Of a DNA stretch of 64,000 nt, positions 35,692 to 46,968 are shown piece by piece. Both the position numbers and the translations under genes were made by a program. The notes beneath the pieces were generated by a model that worked only from the letters and a program-made list of their open reading frames with translations, searched no databases and was not told where the DNA came from. Source of the stretch: Aralia elata (Eukaryota; Streptophyta; Magnoliopsida; Apiales; Araliaceae); contig JAVJAP010000143.1 of the NCBI GenBank assembly GCA_034770075.1, positions 1,364,001-1,428,000 on the forward strand, in the 5' to 3' direction. Within the stretch, counting starts at the first letter, position 1; the number at the start of each line of letters is the position of its first letter.

Positions 35692-36743
35692 ATGCATACT
35701 CGATCTAAGAATCCTGACCTATTGCCTTTCGAGGATAACATTTAGAAAAAGGCTTCAACAGTTAAGAAAGTGTGCTGAAAATACTCTGGAGAATCTAGAC
35801 CAACCACAAGCAATGGCGGGTGAAGCGCAAAAAGCATTAAGAGATTATGCTACGCCAAGGATCAATGAATTGCAATCAAGTATCACAAGGCCAGCCATAA
35901 CAGCCAATTCCTTTGAAATCAAACCAGGAATGATCCATATGATCCAAAATTCTATCGAATTTGGGGGAATAGTGGTTGACGATCCAAATGAGCACTTGAT
36001 GAGCTTTCTAGAGATCTGTGTTACATTTAAATTCAGTGGAATTTCAAAAGATGCAGTGAGATTGCGATTATTCCCATTCACATTAGGGATAAAGCAAAGA
36101 GTTGGCTACACTCACTACCACCGGGATCTATTACAACTTGGTAAGATTTGGCACAGAAATTCTTAGCAAAATTCTTCCCACCAGCCAAAACTGCTAAGTT
36201 GAGAAATGACATCTCCACCTATGAGCAACATCATGGAGAATCCTTGTATGAGACAAGGGAGCGGTATAAGGAATTATTGAGAAAGTGTCCACATCACGGT
36301 TTGCCACAATGGATGCAACTTAACACATTTTACAATGGGTTAAGTATCCACACACGGGCAGGCATTGATGTTGCTTCGGGAGGAACATTCATGGCTAAAA
36401 ACTATGACGAAGCTTATGAACTTTTGGAGACCATGGCTGCAAATAACTATCAATGGCCAACTTCTAGATCCAGTCAACCAAAAATAGTAGGGATATTAGG
36501 TGTTGACACAACCACATCACTTCAAGCCCAGATCTCTGCTATAGCCAAAAGGTTTGACAACCTATATGAAGGAAAGGGGCAACAAGTTTCCATGATTTGT
36601 GAGCTTTGTGCAGGTTCACACTATTCTGACCAATGTGCTATCAATTCCGAATCTGTGCATTTTGTGAGCAATTATCAGCGGCCAGCAAATCAATATCAGA
36701 ACAACTATAATCCGGGGAATAGGAATCATCCTAATTTCTCATG
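35692..36743 (+). pseudogene. Athila-like gag, 5' part, interrupted by the Tat element
   Basis: The probable start ATG is 35692-35694 (MHTRSKNPDLLPFE). The frame is then lost near 35735, resumes as FRKRLQQLRKC, shifts again near 36088, and has a stop (TAA) at about 36142, where TTW would be followed by an acidic residue. From 36148 to 36743 the C-terminal part is open: KFFPPAK, HGESLYE, the MAANNYQWP segment and the cysteine-rich CELCAG. Codon reading stops at FSW, where the Tat element entered; the next codons, SNHQ, are at 54687. Not functional. Confidence 0.9.
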
Positions 36744-36748
36744 GAATA

Positions 36749-38861
36749 TATAGACACCCAAATTTTGCGTTTCCTTCTACTAACCGTGACAGGAGGGCGA
36801 AATCGTCAATTGAACCAGCTTGCGGGAGCAAAGGAGCGGGCACAAGGGCGAGCGCCCGGCCCCGCCGCAATGTTTTGGGCAACCCAAGTTTACGTGACAA
36901 TAAAGCCGTCTGAGGCAGGCATTTCCGAATGAGGTGGCACGTCTCCCGGAAGTTCCCGGACTGCGGAATACGAGCCTGTCAGCGAAAAGCGACGTTGCGG
37001 TACGAAAATCGAGGCGTGGCACGAAAATCGAGAAAGTCAAGCCCGCCAGCCGCGGATAGATCTGCGGCGAAGTGGGTGCGCCAGCACGAAAACCGGGAAA
37101 TCAGCACTACCAGCTGAGTGCGATGGGAGGCGTGCCAGCTGGCCAGCCGCAGATCCATCTGCGGCCAGCCGCAGATAGATCTGCGGCTGGCTCTGGCCAG
37201 CCTATTTAAGCCAGCTTCAGGCAGCATACAGGGAGTTCAGCAATTGTGAGGAAGAAGGAGAATACAGCAGCAGCCAACTCGGAAATTGAGGAAGAAATAG
37301 CTAGATTTTGCAATCAAATAGGAAGAAAAGAGAGAAAAAAGAGAGGAGTAATTTTCTTTTGATTTGATTGTATCAAATAGATTTTTTTCCTTCTATTCAA
37401 ATACATCAAGTTCACATCCATTTGGATATCAATTGCAAGGTGAAATCTCTTTTGTGATATCAATTTCTATCATATCATTTGATCAAATTAGATGCAATTT
37501 TTCATGTAATTTATTGATTGAACAATGAATTAGGGATTATGAGTGAAGTTTCCATCGGAATAAAACTCTTCCTAACAACCCGATGATATTCGTTCGTTAA
37601 TTTCTTTGTTGGTTTTAAGGTGTTATATTCGGTATCAATTCCTTTAAATCGTTATTTTAGGATGTCTTGGTATTGTTAGATTATCCGGGTTGGTTTATTT
37701 TCTTGTAATATCCAATTGTTTGTGTGTGGATACTTGGTTGTGAGCCTAGGAAAGCGACCCCGTGGTCCAAATCCGATGATGGACATGTCTTGATGTATGT
37801 AGCGGGGAGGATGTAGCCTCTTTGTAAATATGTAATCGTTGGGCCTTAAAACGACGCTAAGGCGAAAATCGTGTTTAAGGCCCCGAAATAGTGAAATTGG
37901 TGATTGTTGGCGTTCGGGGATATTTTGATGGTTTACATGCCCATGAATAGCCCCGACGCGTGTTTATGCTTGATTCGATTTATGACACGAAATTGATTTC
38001 AAAGCTAAATGATAAGATTTTCATAAAATCAATCAAAGTAGGATATTAGAATCACGAGGTTAAAATTTGAGAAATGTTAATGAATGTCGATTCCTATCTA
38101 ACGAGAAAGCTAAAGAAAAAGATCGTTTTCCAAAACATCACACAAAATGATTTTATAAATAAAATGACGTTTTATTAAACCATTGTATATAGGGTTAAAG
38201 AGATTCTAGAAATTGCCCATCATTTTATGAAAGCAACGTATAGATCTCGATTCCTATTTAGACGAAGGTTTAAAGCTCTTATTTTGCCAAAACAACATTT
38301 AATGAAAATCTCATAGTTTTGGACAATTAAAATCAAACCTTTCTCATAAAGAATAAAGCTTTCTCGTGTATACCGAAAAGACATTCCGAAACGTTCTCAA
38401 ATTAAAAGCACGATTTTCCCTCAAATCCAAATGACTCTTTCATACAAACTCACCACATCATTCACATAGACACACACACCCACACACAAGCGCGCGCACA
38501 CACACATTCGTGAATTAAAGGATAGGAAAGCATTAAGATTGCGGTAACCGTGTTTCACGGAAGTCGAGGGATGCCTAACACCTTCCCCTCACTTAAACAA
38601 ACCCCCGAATTCTATGAATCTCAATTCGCAGACCAATTAATTCGGAGTCACATATGAGCCAGCGATTTATAAAAAAACAAAAATTCGGATGAGTTGGTAC
38701 ATCCATTTCAAATATACCAACTGGCGACTCTGGTTAATTGGCTCATCATAAAAACGATCTTTCAAAACCCCGTCGACATCAATGCCGACCTTTTCCAAAC
38801 GTCATCTAAATCAAAAGGCTAAAATTGGAAAAGACTAGAAACCGAAAACCCGGCGTCGACA
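36749..38861 (+). repeat. 5' LTR of Tat element
   Basis: 2,113 bp. It differs from 52575-54685 by about four or five single bases plus an AA insertion near 38118. It contains GC dyads and a TATA box at 37049-37210, a CA/CG simple repeat at about 38466-38508, and ends ...GTCGACA. The open frames in its first 500 bp recur in the other LTR and have no recognised domain. No gene. Confidence 0.95.
37049..37210 (+). promoter_or_regulatory. LTR promoter: GC dyads followed by TATA box
   Basis: Dyads GCCGCGGAT-AG-ATCTGCGGC (37049-37068, one mismatch), GCCGCAGAT-CC-ATCTGCGGC (37146-37165) and an 11-bp-arm dyad (37166-37189) stand immediately before TATTTAAG (37203-37210). Transcription would start near 37235. 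The same layout is repeated in the other LTR, with TATA at about 53029. The position just upstream of TATA suggests protein-binding sites. Confidence 0.7.
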
Positions 38862-38863
38862 GC

Positions 38864-38882
38864 TGGCGACTCCGCTGGGGAC
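38864..38882 (+). other. Primer-binding site of Tat element
   Basis: TGGCGACTCCGCTGGGGAC lies two bases after the LTR end. It is the arginine-tRNA-type site reported for Ogre elements. Confidence 0.85.
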
Positions 38883-39651
38883 ATTAGAGGGCTTAAGCCG
38901 CGTCAAGTCTTGATGCTATCCTATCCTTTAAAATTTATAAATGTGTATGTGTATGCGACATTTTGACTTCTTTTTATTGTTGTGTGAATGTGTGTTGTTG
39001 TCCAATGAATGAATGATTGAATGGATTTGTTTTACCTTAAAGTAATCATTTGCATACGATGAGGACGATGAATGTGAATGTATGTTGAGATTGTACCTCC
39101 TCCTGAGGCGAACCCGTCGGTTGCTTATTACTGGACTCGATGGGGCTGCTCCCCGGAGATGGCTCAGGAAACGCACCACTCAAATCCGCTCCAATCGAAA
39201 GGGCTCAAACGAGTAGATTGCGAAGATTTGGGAACCTTCATGCCGAAAAGCCCGTGAGAGTAACCCTAGGATAGGTCAGCCCCAGATTAACCCAACGCGG
39301 GATAAGTCTCTTCATGCCCTTTTACGTTTCTGCGCATAAATGCCATAATTCCATTGCAACATAGTCATATATGCTTCCCCTTTATGTCAAAAGAAAATAC
39401 TAACCTCTGTGTTTTGCAGGGAACGACACGGGAAGCATAAATCATATCTAGCATGTTTTATTTCAATAAAGAACCGCTAACGAGTTGTTTTGCAGAAAAA
39501 GATTAAAAAACCCAAAAACACACAGAAGGTTACGGTTTTAGCATGCATCCATTCTTGCATTTCCCCAAGACTAAACTTCGAACCGTTGTTTCGCAGGATT
39601 GCTCCTCAAACCCGTTCACAGTCTAAGAAAGCCCAAAATTCTACATCTGAA
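38883..39651 (+). other. Tat leader between primer site and gag
   Basis: No convincing coding sequence. Three acceptor-like TTTTGCAG or TTTCGCAG sites occur at about 39412-39419, 39488-39495 and 39590-39597. The gag frame is open from 39490 without an ATG until 39652, so translation probably starts at 39652. Confidence 0.55.
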
Positions 39652-42600
39652 ATGGCTGATATTCCTAATCATAGTTCCATATCTCGGGAAGAGTTTGATG
39701 ACTTCAAAAAACAGATGATGGAAATGGCCACAATGTTAAAGGAACAGTTCTTAATCAGACAGGATCCGGTAAACCAGGGATCGCATAATATTCCACCACC
39801 AGGGGATGATCAGATTCCTCCTAAAAATGGTACAAACTTGCTTAAAGAGGACCAACCCCAACTCAAGGACGAGCCAGTCATCCCAAAGGCCGTTCCCATA
39901 CCTAGCAGGACAGTGATTACTATCCTAGAAGAAGGGGACAATGACGACCTTCGGAGAAAATTGAAATACATGGAGGAAACCATCCAATCCCTAAAGGGCA
40001 TAGGCTCCCTGGGCAGGGTTAATTACTCGGATCTATGTGTTTTCCCAGGAGCCAGATATCCAGAAAAGTTCAAAGTTCCCGAGTTCGAAAAGTACAATGG
40101 AAAGGGAGACCCCTATACACACTTGAAAATATACATTGGAGAACTCGGGGCTTATGCCGAAGACGAGGGGTTAAGAATGCGACTATTCCAGAAAAGCTTA
40201 ACGGGGGAGGCAAGAATCTGGTATGCCCGCCTCGACAACGCCCGAATCCACAACTGGGAGGAATTGGCCCATACCTTCTTAACCCAATACAGCTTTCAGG
40301 CCCAGATGGCTCTTGACAGGTACCAAATGACAAAGGTTAAAAAACAGCCTAGGGAGTCCTTCAGGGAATATGCGCAACGATGGAGGGGCATGGCCGCACA
40401 GGTAACCCCCCCGATGAGCGAATCAGAGATGGTAATGACTTTTGTAGACATCCAAGAGGCGCCGTATTATGAGCGGGTCATCTCGGGGATTGGAAGACCC
40501 TTTGCTGAAATGATTAAACATGGAGAGATGGTTGACATGGGGTTGAAATCGGGTAAAATCCGGGATCTTACTGCTTTAGAAACTGCTGCCGAGCAAATAC
40601 AGAATGGAAACTATGGCAGCACTTCCCGGAGGGTCCAAAAGAAGAAGGAAGAGGATGTTTCCCTCATCTTACAGGGGTCATCCAGAAAAACAGAAAGTCA
40701 TCTTCCGGTTCAGGTACAGAGGGGAGGGCCATCCCGTCAGCCAAACTTCACAGATCAAAGGACAGAGGGGCGAAGAAGATATGAGGCCTCGCAAAACCGA
40801 GTGTTCACCCCGCTCGGGGAGCCGCTTGAACGAGTATTAGCGGTATTAGTAGCCCAAAAGAGGATAATCAATTTGGCTCCCCCGAGTGACCCGAAGGGAA
40901 GGAGATTTGATCCAAGCAAACGGTGCGCCTATCACTCGGGTTCCCCGGGTCATGATACACAAGATTGTTGGACATTGAAACATATAATTCAGAACATGAT
41001 CGACAACGGGGAAATTGTGGTGGAGCAACCGGACTCCCCGAATGTTAAGGCAAACCCCCTGCCAAGACATGATGGGGGGGGAGTCAATGTGACGGAGGCA
41101 AGTGAGGCTGGGGGGCCGCCAAGGTTGAACTATGTGCAGAAAATTGAGGAGATGATCAACGTGATACATGATCATGGGGATGCACGGGTAGCGCCCATCA
41201 GGTTGATAGGGGTAAGTACGAATAACATAGAGGGGCCTGTCAAGCTGACAGCCCCGAGGCCCATCATCCTTGCAGCAAGGCCGCAACTCCCTATCAGTAG
41301 TCTGAAGACTGTACCCTGGAATTACGGGGGAATACCCGAGGAAGCGGCCAGTTGTGCTTCCGTGACGACCAAAGGGAACCCCTTATATCTTCCCGGGCGA
41401 GTCCTTGAGAGCCAAAAGAGAAAAAATGAAGAGGTTTCCGAGGAAAGGGCCATAGAGTTTTTGAAAAGGATGGATCACCCGGAAATGAGGGGGATCCAGA
41501 TTTTAAATGAGGAATCAACCCTAACATCAGTCATGGACTTGGTGTTGTCATCCAGTGAGCATTGCAAAACCCTGATGAAGGTTCTGGAGGAGGCATTTGT
41601 GCCCAAAGAAATTAGTGAGGAGGGTTTCGGCCAGCTGGTAGGCCACTTATTGGAAGGCGATGCAATATCATTTACAGATGAGGACATTCCCAAGGAAGGA
41701 AGGGGGCACCGAAAACCGCTACACATTGCGGTAATCTCCTCAGGATATGTCATGAATGGGGTGTTGATCGATGGGGGATCGGCATTGAACATATGTCCCC
41801 TCAGTACGCTAAAGAAAATGAACATCAGTTCCAAACGCCTCCGAGCCAGTCATGTGGTGGTTCGGGCTTTTGACGGCTCCCGGAGGGATACCATTGGGGA
41901 AATAGAATTGCCAGTGGAGATAGGGCCCTGTACTTTTGATATATCCTTCCAAGTCCTAGATATTACGGCGAGCTACAATCTGCTGTTAGGGAGGCCGTGG
42001 ATACACATGGCCGGGGCAGTTCCTTCCACGCTCCACCAACAAATCAAGTTGATCATCGATGGGAATCTGGTAACAATCTCGGCCGAATGTGACGACCCTT
42101 CTCCTCCCAGGAGTGGCCTACCAGTAATCAATGTGGATGAATCAGCGGCACCTGCCAGCTTTCAAGCACTAGAGATTAGCACTCCCCATTATAGATGCCT
42201 GGGAGCTCCAGCTGTGAAACCAAGGGTCTCTCCGGAACTCACCTTTGTGGCAAGGGAAATGATTAAAATGAACTTTCAACCTGGACAGGGACTAGGGAAA
42301 AGCAGTCAGGGAATCACCGAGCCCATCCACCTACCACAGCAGATAGGTAAAGCAGGATTGGGATACCATGTGGGCGCAGTACGGGGACACCGTCAGGGCG
42401 CGACTCCGATTCGACTAGTTGGCAGTCCAGTGACCAAAGTCGACAATAAGCAGGGGATCAGCGGACCTGTGATTGGGGCAGGGAATGAAGAGTTAACCCC
42501 CACACGTAATGAGTCGGCCCGGAGGGAAAGTTTCCTGCGGGAGGTCGCAAAAGAGTTTGAAACCAAATGCTATATCCCCGGACAATCAACAAGCAGTAAG

Positions 42601-42825
42601 GAGGGGACGAATGTTATCACACCACCAGGAGCCCAACAAGTTGTGCCTGTCATCGATTGGGCAGGGCTGATTATTCCTGGAAAGGATATGGAGAAGGACT
42701 CAGGCGACGTATCCGTGATTATCGGGGAGGTGTCCGATGTGAGGCCCTCCTTTATCCAGCGCATTTCATCTGACCTGACCATCGATAATTGGACCCAAAA
42801 ACCAGTGATATCCAAGCAAGGGTAA
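39652..42825 (+). CDS. Tat gag-protease polyprotein
   Basis: The frame is intact from ATG 39652 (MADIPNHSSISREEF) to TAA 42823-42825. It encodes the capsid precursor and protease of the element. A coiled-coil-like N-terminus (FDDFKKQMMEMATMLKEQ) is followed by the gag domain at about residues 140-303 (FEKYNGKGDPYTHL, WYARLD, FREYAQRWR). A Tat-style zinc finger lies at about 425-440 (CAYHSGSPGHDTQDC). The aspartic protease sits at about 700-785 (LIDGGSALNICPLS, LLLGRPWIH); its catalytic segment is D-G-G-S rather than D-S/T-G. After the protease, about 868-908, is a G-patch-like segment (MNFQPGQGLGKSSQG, GLGYH). In the unspliced RNA translation stops here. In the spliced RNA the last codon joins pol in frame (see the intron entry). 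Confidence 0.93.
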   Translation: MADIPNHSSISREEFDDFKKQMMEMATMLKEQFLIRQDPVNQGSHNIPPPGDDQIPPKNGTNLLKEDQPQLKDEPVIPKAVPIPSRTVITILEEGDNDDLRRKLKYMEETIQSLKGIGSLGRVNYSDLCVFPGARYPEKFKVPEFEKYNGKGDPYTHLKIYIGELGAYAEDEGLRMRLFQKSLTGEARIWYARLDNARIHNWEELAHTFLTQYSFQAQMALDRYQMTKVKKQPRESFREYAQRWRGMAAQVTPPMSESEMVMTFVDIQEAPYYERVISGIGRPFAEMIKHGEMVDMGLKSGKIRDLTALETAAEQIQNGNYGSTSRRVQKKKEEDVSLILQGSSRKTESHLPVQVQRGGPSRQPNFTDQRTEGRRRYEASQNRVFTPLGEPLERVLAVLVAQKRIINLAPPSDPKGRRFDPSKRCAYHSGSPGHDTQDCWTLKHIIQNMIDNGEIVVEQPDSPNVKANPLPRHDGGGVNVTEASEAGGPPRLNYVQKIEEMINVIHDHGDARVAPIRLIGVSTNNIEGPVKLTAPRPIILAARPQLPISSLKTVPWNYGGIPEEAASCASVTTKGNPLYLPGRVLESQKRKNEEVSEERAIEFLKRMDHPEMRGIQILNEESTLTSVMDLVLSSSEHCKTLMKVLEEAFVPKEISEEGFGQLVGHLLEGDAISFTDEDIPKEGRGHRKPLHIAVISSGYVMNGVLIDGGSALNICPLSTLKKMNISSKRLRASHVVVRAFDGSRRDTIGEIELPVEIGPCTFDISFQVLDITASYNLLLGRPWIHMAGAVPSTLHQQIKLIIDGNLVTISAECDDPSPPRSGLPVINVDESAAPASFQALEISTPHYRCLGAPAVKPRVSPELTFVAREMIKMNFQPGQGLGKSSQGITEPIHLPQQIGKAGLGYHVGAVRGHRQGATPIRLVGSPVTKVDNKQGISGPVIGAGNEELTPTRNESARRESFLREVAKEFETKCYIPGQSTSSKEGTNVITPPGAQQVVPVIDWAGLIIPGKDMEKDSGDVSVIIGEVSDVRPSFIQRISSDLTIDNWTQKPVISKQG

Positions 42826-42985
42826 AGCTCGACGTCAGGGTGGTTAACCCTAGAGGATGGGGGAATGAAGAAGTTTTATTTTGTTGTTGTTTTATTTCTG
42901 CATAATTGTGTCGTTTCTTCGTGTTATTTGAAATTGCGATCGTCGTAAATGATTTATATATGACAAGTACTTTGTTTTATGTCAG
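42822..42985 (+). other. Predicted 164-nt intron between protease and RT
   Basis: Donor GTAAAG begins at 42822, overlapping the gag-protease stop. Acceptor ATGTCAG ends at 42985. Exon 1 leaves two bases of a codon, and removing the intron puts the next base in frame with the pol reading frame starting CTNLSIP. The unspliced interval has the gag stop and a frame change. A short intron at exactly this place is a documented trait of Ogre elements. Splicing itself is inferred. Confidence 0.8.
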
Positions 42986-45900
42986 GTGTACCAACTTGAG
43001 TATTCCTTGCCTAACAAATGGTCTTTCAAATTTGAATGATGATTATGATTTTGACATTGAGCTGGATTTCGATTTAATGGGCATTGAGCAAGACGAGACA
43101 GATTACGACGACGCACCTGATGAGATCAAAGGATGGGTCGAAGATAAACCCAAACCCAATTTGGACCAAACCATCACTATAGATATCGGAACCCCTAACA
43201 ATCCAAAAGAACTCAAGATAGGGACAGACCTTACCCCCAGCCAAAAAGCAGAAATGATTGAGTTACTAAGCCAATATGAGGATGTCTTTGCCTGGTCGCA
43301 CGAGGATATGATCGGATTGTCCACCGACATTGTGGTGCACCGGTTACCCATCAAGGAGGGTTTCAGGCCTGTCAAGCAGAAACTAAGAAAGTTGAAACCT
43401 GAGTGGAGCTTAAAAGTGAAGGAAGAGATCATCAAGCAGTTCAGGGCGGGAATCATTATGGTGTCCACTTACCCGGAATGGCTATCCAATGTGGTCCCAG
43501 TGGCTAAACCTGGAGGAAAGGTGAGGGTATGCGTGGACTACAGAGATCTAAACAGGGCCAGTCTCAAGGACAACTTCCCGGTGCCTTTCATACACATCCT
43601 GGTGGATAACACAGCCCAGTACGAAATGTACTCTTTTGTGGATTGCTTCGCAGGATATCATCAGATAATGGTGGCGGAAGAAGACCGGGAAAAGACCGCA
43701 TTCATCACCCCCTGGGGCACTTTCTGCTATAGACGACTGGCTTTCGGTCTCACAAATGCAGGAGCTACTTATCAGAGAGCCATGATGGCCTTGTTCCACG
43801 ATATGATGCACAAGGAGATAGAGGTCTACGTGGACGACATTATTGTGAAATCGAAGGTAGAGTCCGATCATATAACTCATCTCAAAAAGCTATTCGATCG
43901 GCTCAGAAAGTATAATCTGAAACTCAATCCAGCCAAGTGTGCTTTCGGAGTACAATCGGGCAAGCTCTTGGGATTCCTGGTTAGTGATCGGGGCATTGAG
44001 TTGGACCCAGCAAAGATTAAGGCCATTGTGGATATGCCGACACCCCACACGGAAAAGGAGATAAGAGGATTCCTGGGGAGAATAAACTTCATCAGCCGTT
44101 TTATATCCCACTTGACGACTACATGTGAACCGATTTTTAAACTGTTAAGAAAAGGGGTGTCCCAAGAATGGAATGAGCAATGTCAGAGGGCGTTTCAGAC
44201 CATTAAGAAACAATTGACGGAGGCACCAGTGCTGGTACCCCCGAAGGATGGGATCCCTCTGTTTATGTATATATCGGTAAATGCCATCGCGATGGGATGT
44301 ATGTTGGGACAGAAAAATGAGGCAGGAAAAGAGCAGGCCATCTATTACCTCAGCAAAAGATTTAGCCAATGTGAGCAGAATTACACTCCCATTGAGAAGA
44401 CCTGTTGTGCTCTGGCCTGGGCTGCAGGGAGATTACAACACTACCTCCATGGGCATACAACGTACCTGATATCAAGAATGGACCCCCTGAAATATATTTT
44501 CGAAAGGCCCATGCTGAATTGTCGACTATCAAGATGGCAGTTGATTTTACAACAGTTTGACATGGTGTACGTGACCCAAAAGGCCATGAAAGGGCAGGGA
44601 ATTGCAGATCAGTTGGCAGAAGCCCCGGCAGGAGGGATGGAGCCGTTAGAAACTCCTCTCCCAGGCGAGGATATATTTTGGGTATCGCGCGAAAAATGTG
44701 ATGACGAGGGACAATTCTGGAAGTTGTATTTTGATGGTGCCATGAATGCCGGGGGGGCAGGAGCCGGAGCGGTCCTAGTCTCTATCACCGGAGAACAATA
44801 CCTCGTGGCCACTAAACTTCGTTTCAGCAATTCGAACAACACCGCTGAATACGAGGGGTGTATCTTGGGACTCCGATTGGCCCGTGACATGGGAGTAAAA
44901 AGACTAGCGGTGTTTGGGGATTCAGAATTGGTAATCAGACAAGCAATCGGGGTATACAACACTAAGGAGCTTCGGTTACTTCCATACCATCGTTGTGTCA
45001 CCCAGCTTGTGCAAGAGTTCGAAGATATCGCCTTCCGCCATATTCCTCGGGGACGAAATGATTTTGCCGATGCATTGGCGACTTTGGCTTCCTTAATCCA
45101 CGTGATCAAGAGTAGGGACAGTCCACAGATTGAGATCACCGTACAGAATGCCCCGGCATATGAGGAAAATGTGGCAGTGTTATCAAACGAGGTGGTGTTG
45201 ACGAGGCAGCCCTGGTATCACGACATAAGGGAATATCTGAGAGACAGATCCCTTCCCGATCAGGCAAAACGGACTGAAAGGATGAGAATTCAAAGGATAG
45301 CGATGAAGTTTTACCTGAGTGGCGATTCGCTTTATAAAAGGGATGCCGGGTTGGGACTGTTGCAATGCGTAGACGAAACGCAATCCCAAAGGATTATGAA
45401 TGAAATCCATGGCGGGGTGTGTGGGCCACACATGAGTGGACCGATGTTGGCCAAAAAGATCTTGAGGACAGGGCATTATTGGTTAACACTGAGGGCCGAT
45501 TGCGATGATCATGTCAAGCGATGTTATCAATGTCAGGCGCACGGTAATGTGATCCATACACCTCCCAATGAACTGCACTGTATGACCTCCCCCTGGCCAT
45601 TTTCAATGTGGGGAATGGATGTAATCGGACCAATAGAGCCCAAAGCAAGCAACGGGCACCGATTCATCTTCGTCATGATCGATTATTTCACCAAATGGGT
45701 AGAAGCAGCCTCTTTCCCCAAAGTCACTCAGGAGGTCATCGTCAACTTCATCAGGAATAATGTCATTTGCCGATATGGGCAACCTGAGGTTGTGGTCTCC
45801 GACAATGCCAAGAATTTAAACAACGCCCTCATGAAGGAATTGTGTGACCAGTTCAAGATCAAGCATCTCAATTCCGTCATTTACCGTCCTAAGATGAATG

Positions 45901-46460
45901 GGGCAGTGGAGGCTGCAAATAAAAACATCAAGAAGATCATGGCAAAAATGTCTGCTAATCATCGGGGATGGCCGGATTTGTTACCCCTCACCTTGTTAGC
46001 CTACCGAACGTCAACGCGTACTTCCACAGGGGCAACCCCATACGCCTTGGTATATGGAATGGAGGCTGTCCTGCCAGTTGAAGTTGAGATGGCGTCCCTC
46101 AGAATAGTGATCGATGCTCAGATAAGCGAGGAGGATTGGATGCAAAGTCGATACGACCAATTGGCCCTGATTGATGAAAGGAGAGTGGCTGCCGTTTGGC
46201 ATGGTCAGCTATATCAACAGAGGATCTCTCGATCGTACGATAAAAAGATAAGACTTCGGAAGTTCAAGGAAAATGATTTGGTGTTGAAAAGAGTCATGCC
46301 TTGTCAAGACGAGGCCAAGGGGAAGTTTGCCCCGAACTGGGAAGGGCCATTTGTGATCAAGAAAGTGCTATCCGGAGGAGCCCTCATATTGCAAGAAATG
46401 GATGGTGAGGTATTTCCACAACCCCTCAATTCTGACTCGGTGAAGCGGTTCTACGCTTGA
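42986..46460 (+). CDS. Tat pol: RT, RNase H, second RNase H, integrase
   Basis: An open frame to TGA at 46458-46460 with catalytic residues in place. It copies the element RNA into DNA and inserts it. RT has VDYRDLN, DCFAGYHQI, FGLTNAGATYQ and YVDD at 43827-43838. The first RNase H (about 44200-44540) reads YISVNAIAMGCML, lacking the usual first aspartate. A second, archaeal-type RNase H follows (44713-45095) with YFDGAMN, NTAEYEG, GDSELV and NDFADALA. Integrase has the zinc-binding HGG...H and CYQC (to about 45534), aspartates in GMDVIGP and VVSDNAK, and glutamate in GAVEAANK. It ends SVKRFYA. Translation most likely depends on splicing to gag-protease, as the open frame's own first ATG (42906) lies inside the predicted intron. 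Confidence 0.93.
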
Positions 46461-46968
46461 ATCATCAGGTCCTTTTTCCTTGAGAGCGAACTACGTAGGA
46501 CCTGATCTCCCAACTTGTGGGGGTACGTAGGCACCCATCATGGCGCGGTCCGATCCTTTAAAAAAAATAATCCTTTCCCTAACCAAAACCAATTTTCGAT
46601 AGCCAGATAAAACCTTCCTACACCCTCAAAACCTTCCCGAAACCAATTGCCTAACCAGTTTCATCCCAGAATACATACCCTGATCCAACCCAAACAGTTA
46701 TCCAAAATCTGAGATTCAATCCGACGAAATCAAAAGGTGTGCGGCAATATCTGTCAAATCTCCATCAAGTCTTGAGGAAAGAAAGAAGGCGAAATGTCAA
46801 ATCATGGTCAGTTGGATAAAATGATGATCCGATGGATGGCAATGATACGACAAAAGGGGAAAATGACTAAATTTAAATGCATGTCTATATATATAAGTCG
46901 TTTTATTACAAGATTTCTCTTTCAATAACTGATGAAATCAACATAGTCTATGCAGGAAATAAAATAAT
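46461..46968 (+). other. Non-coding gap between pol and the antisense genes
   Basis: About 500 bp with no gene on either strand. It contains an A run near 46560 and ends at the stop codon of the antisense gene. It would serve as the 3' end of both converging transcripts. Confidence 0.5.

Noticed and set aside
36741..37227. Open frames on both strands, repeated at 52606-53053
   Set aside because: GC-rich LTR sequence of the Tat element; both copies are LTR and no domain is seen.
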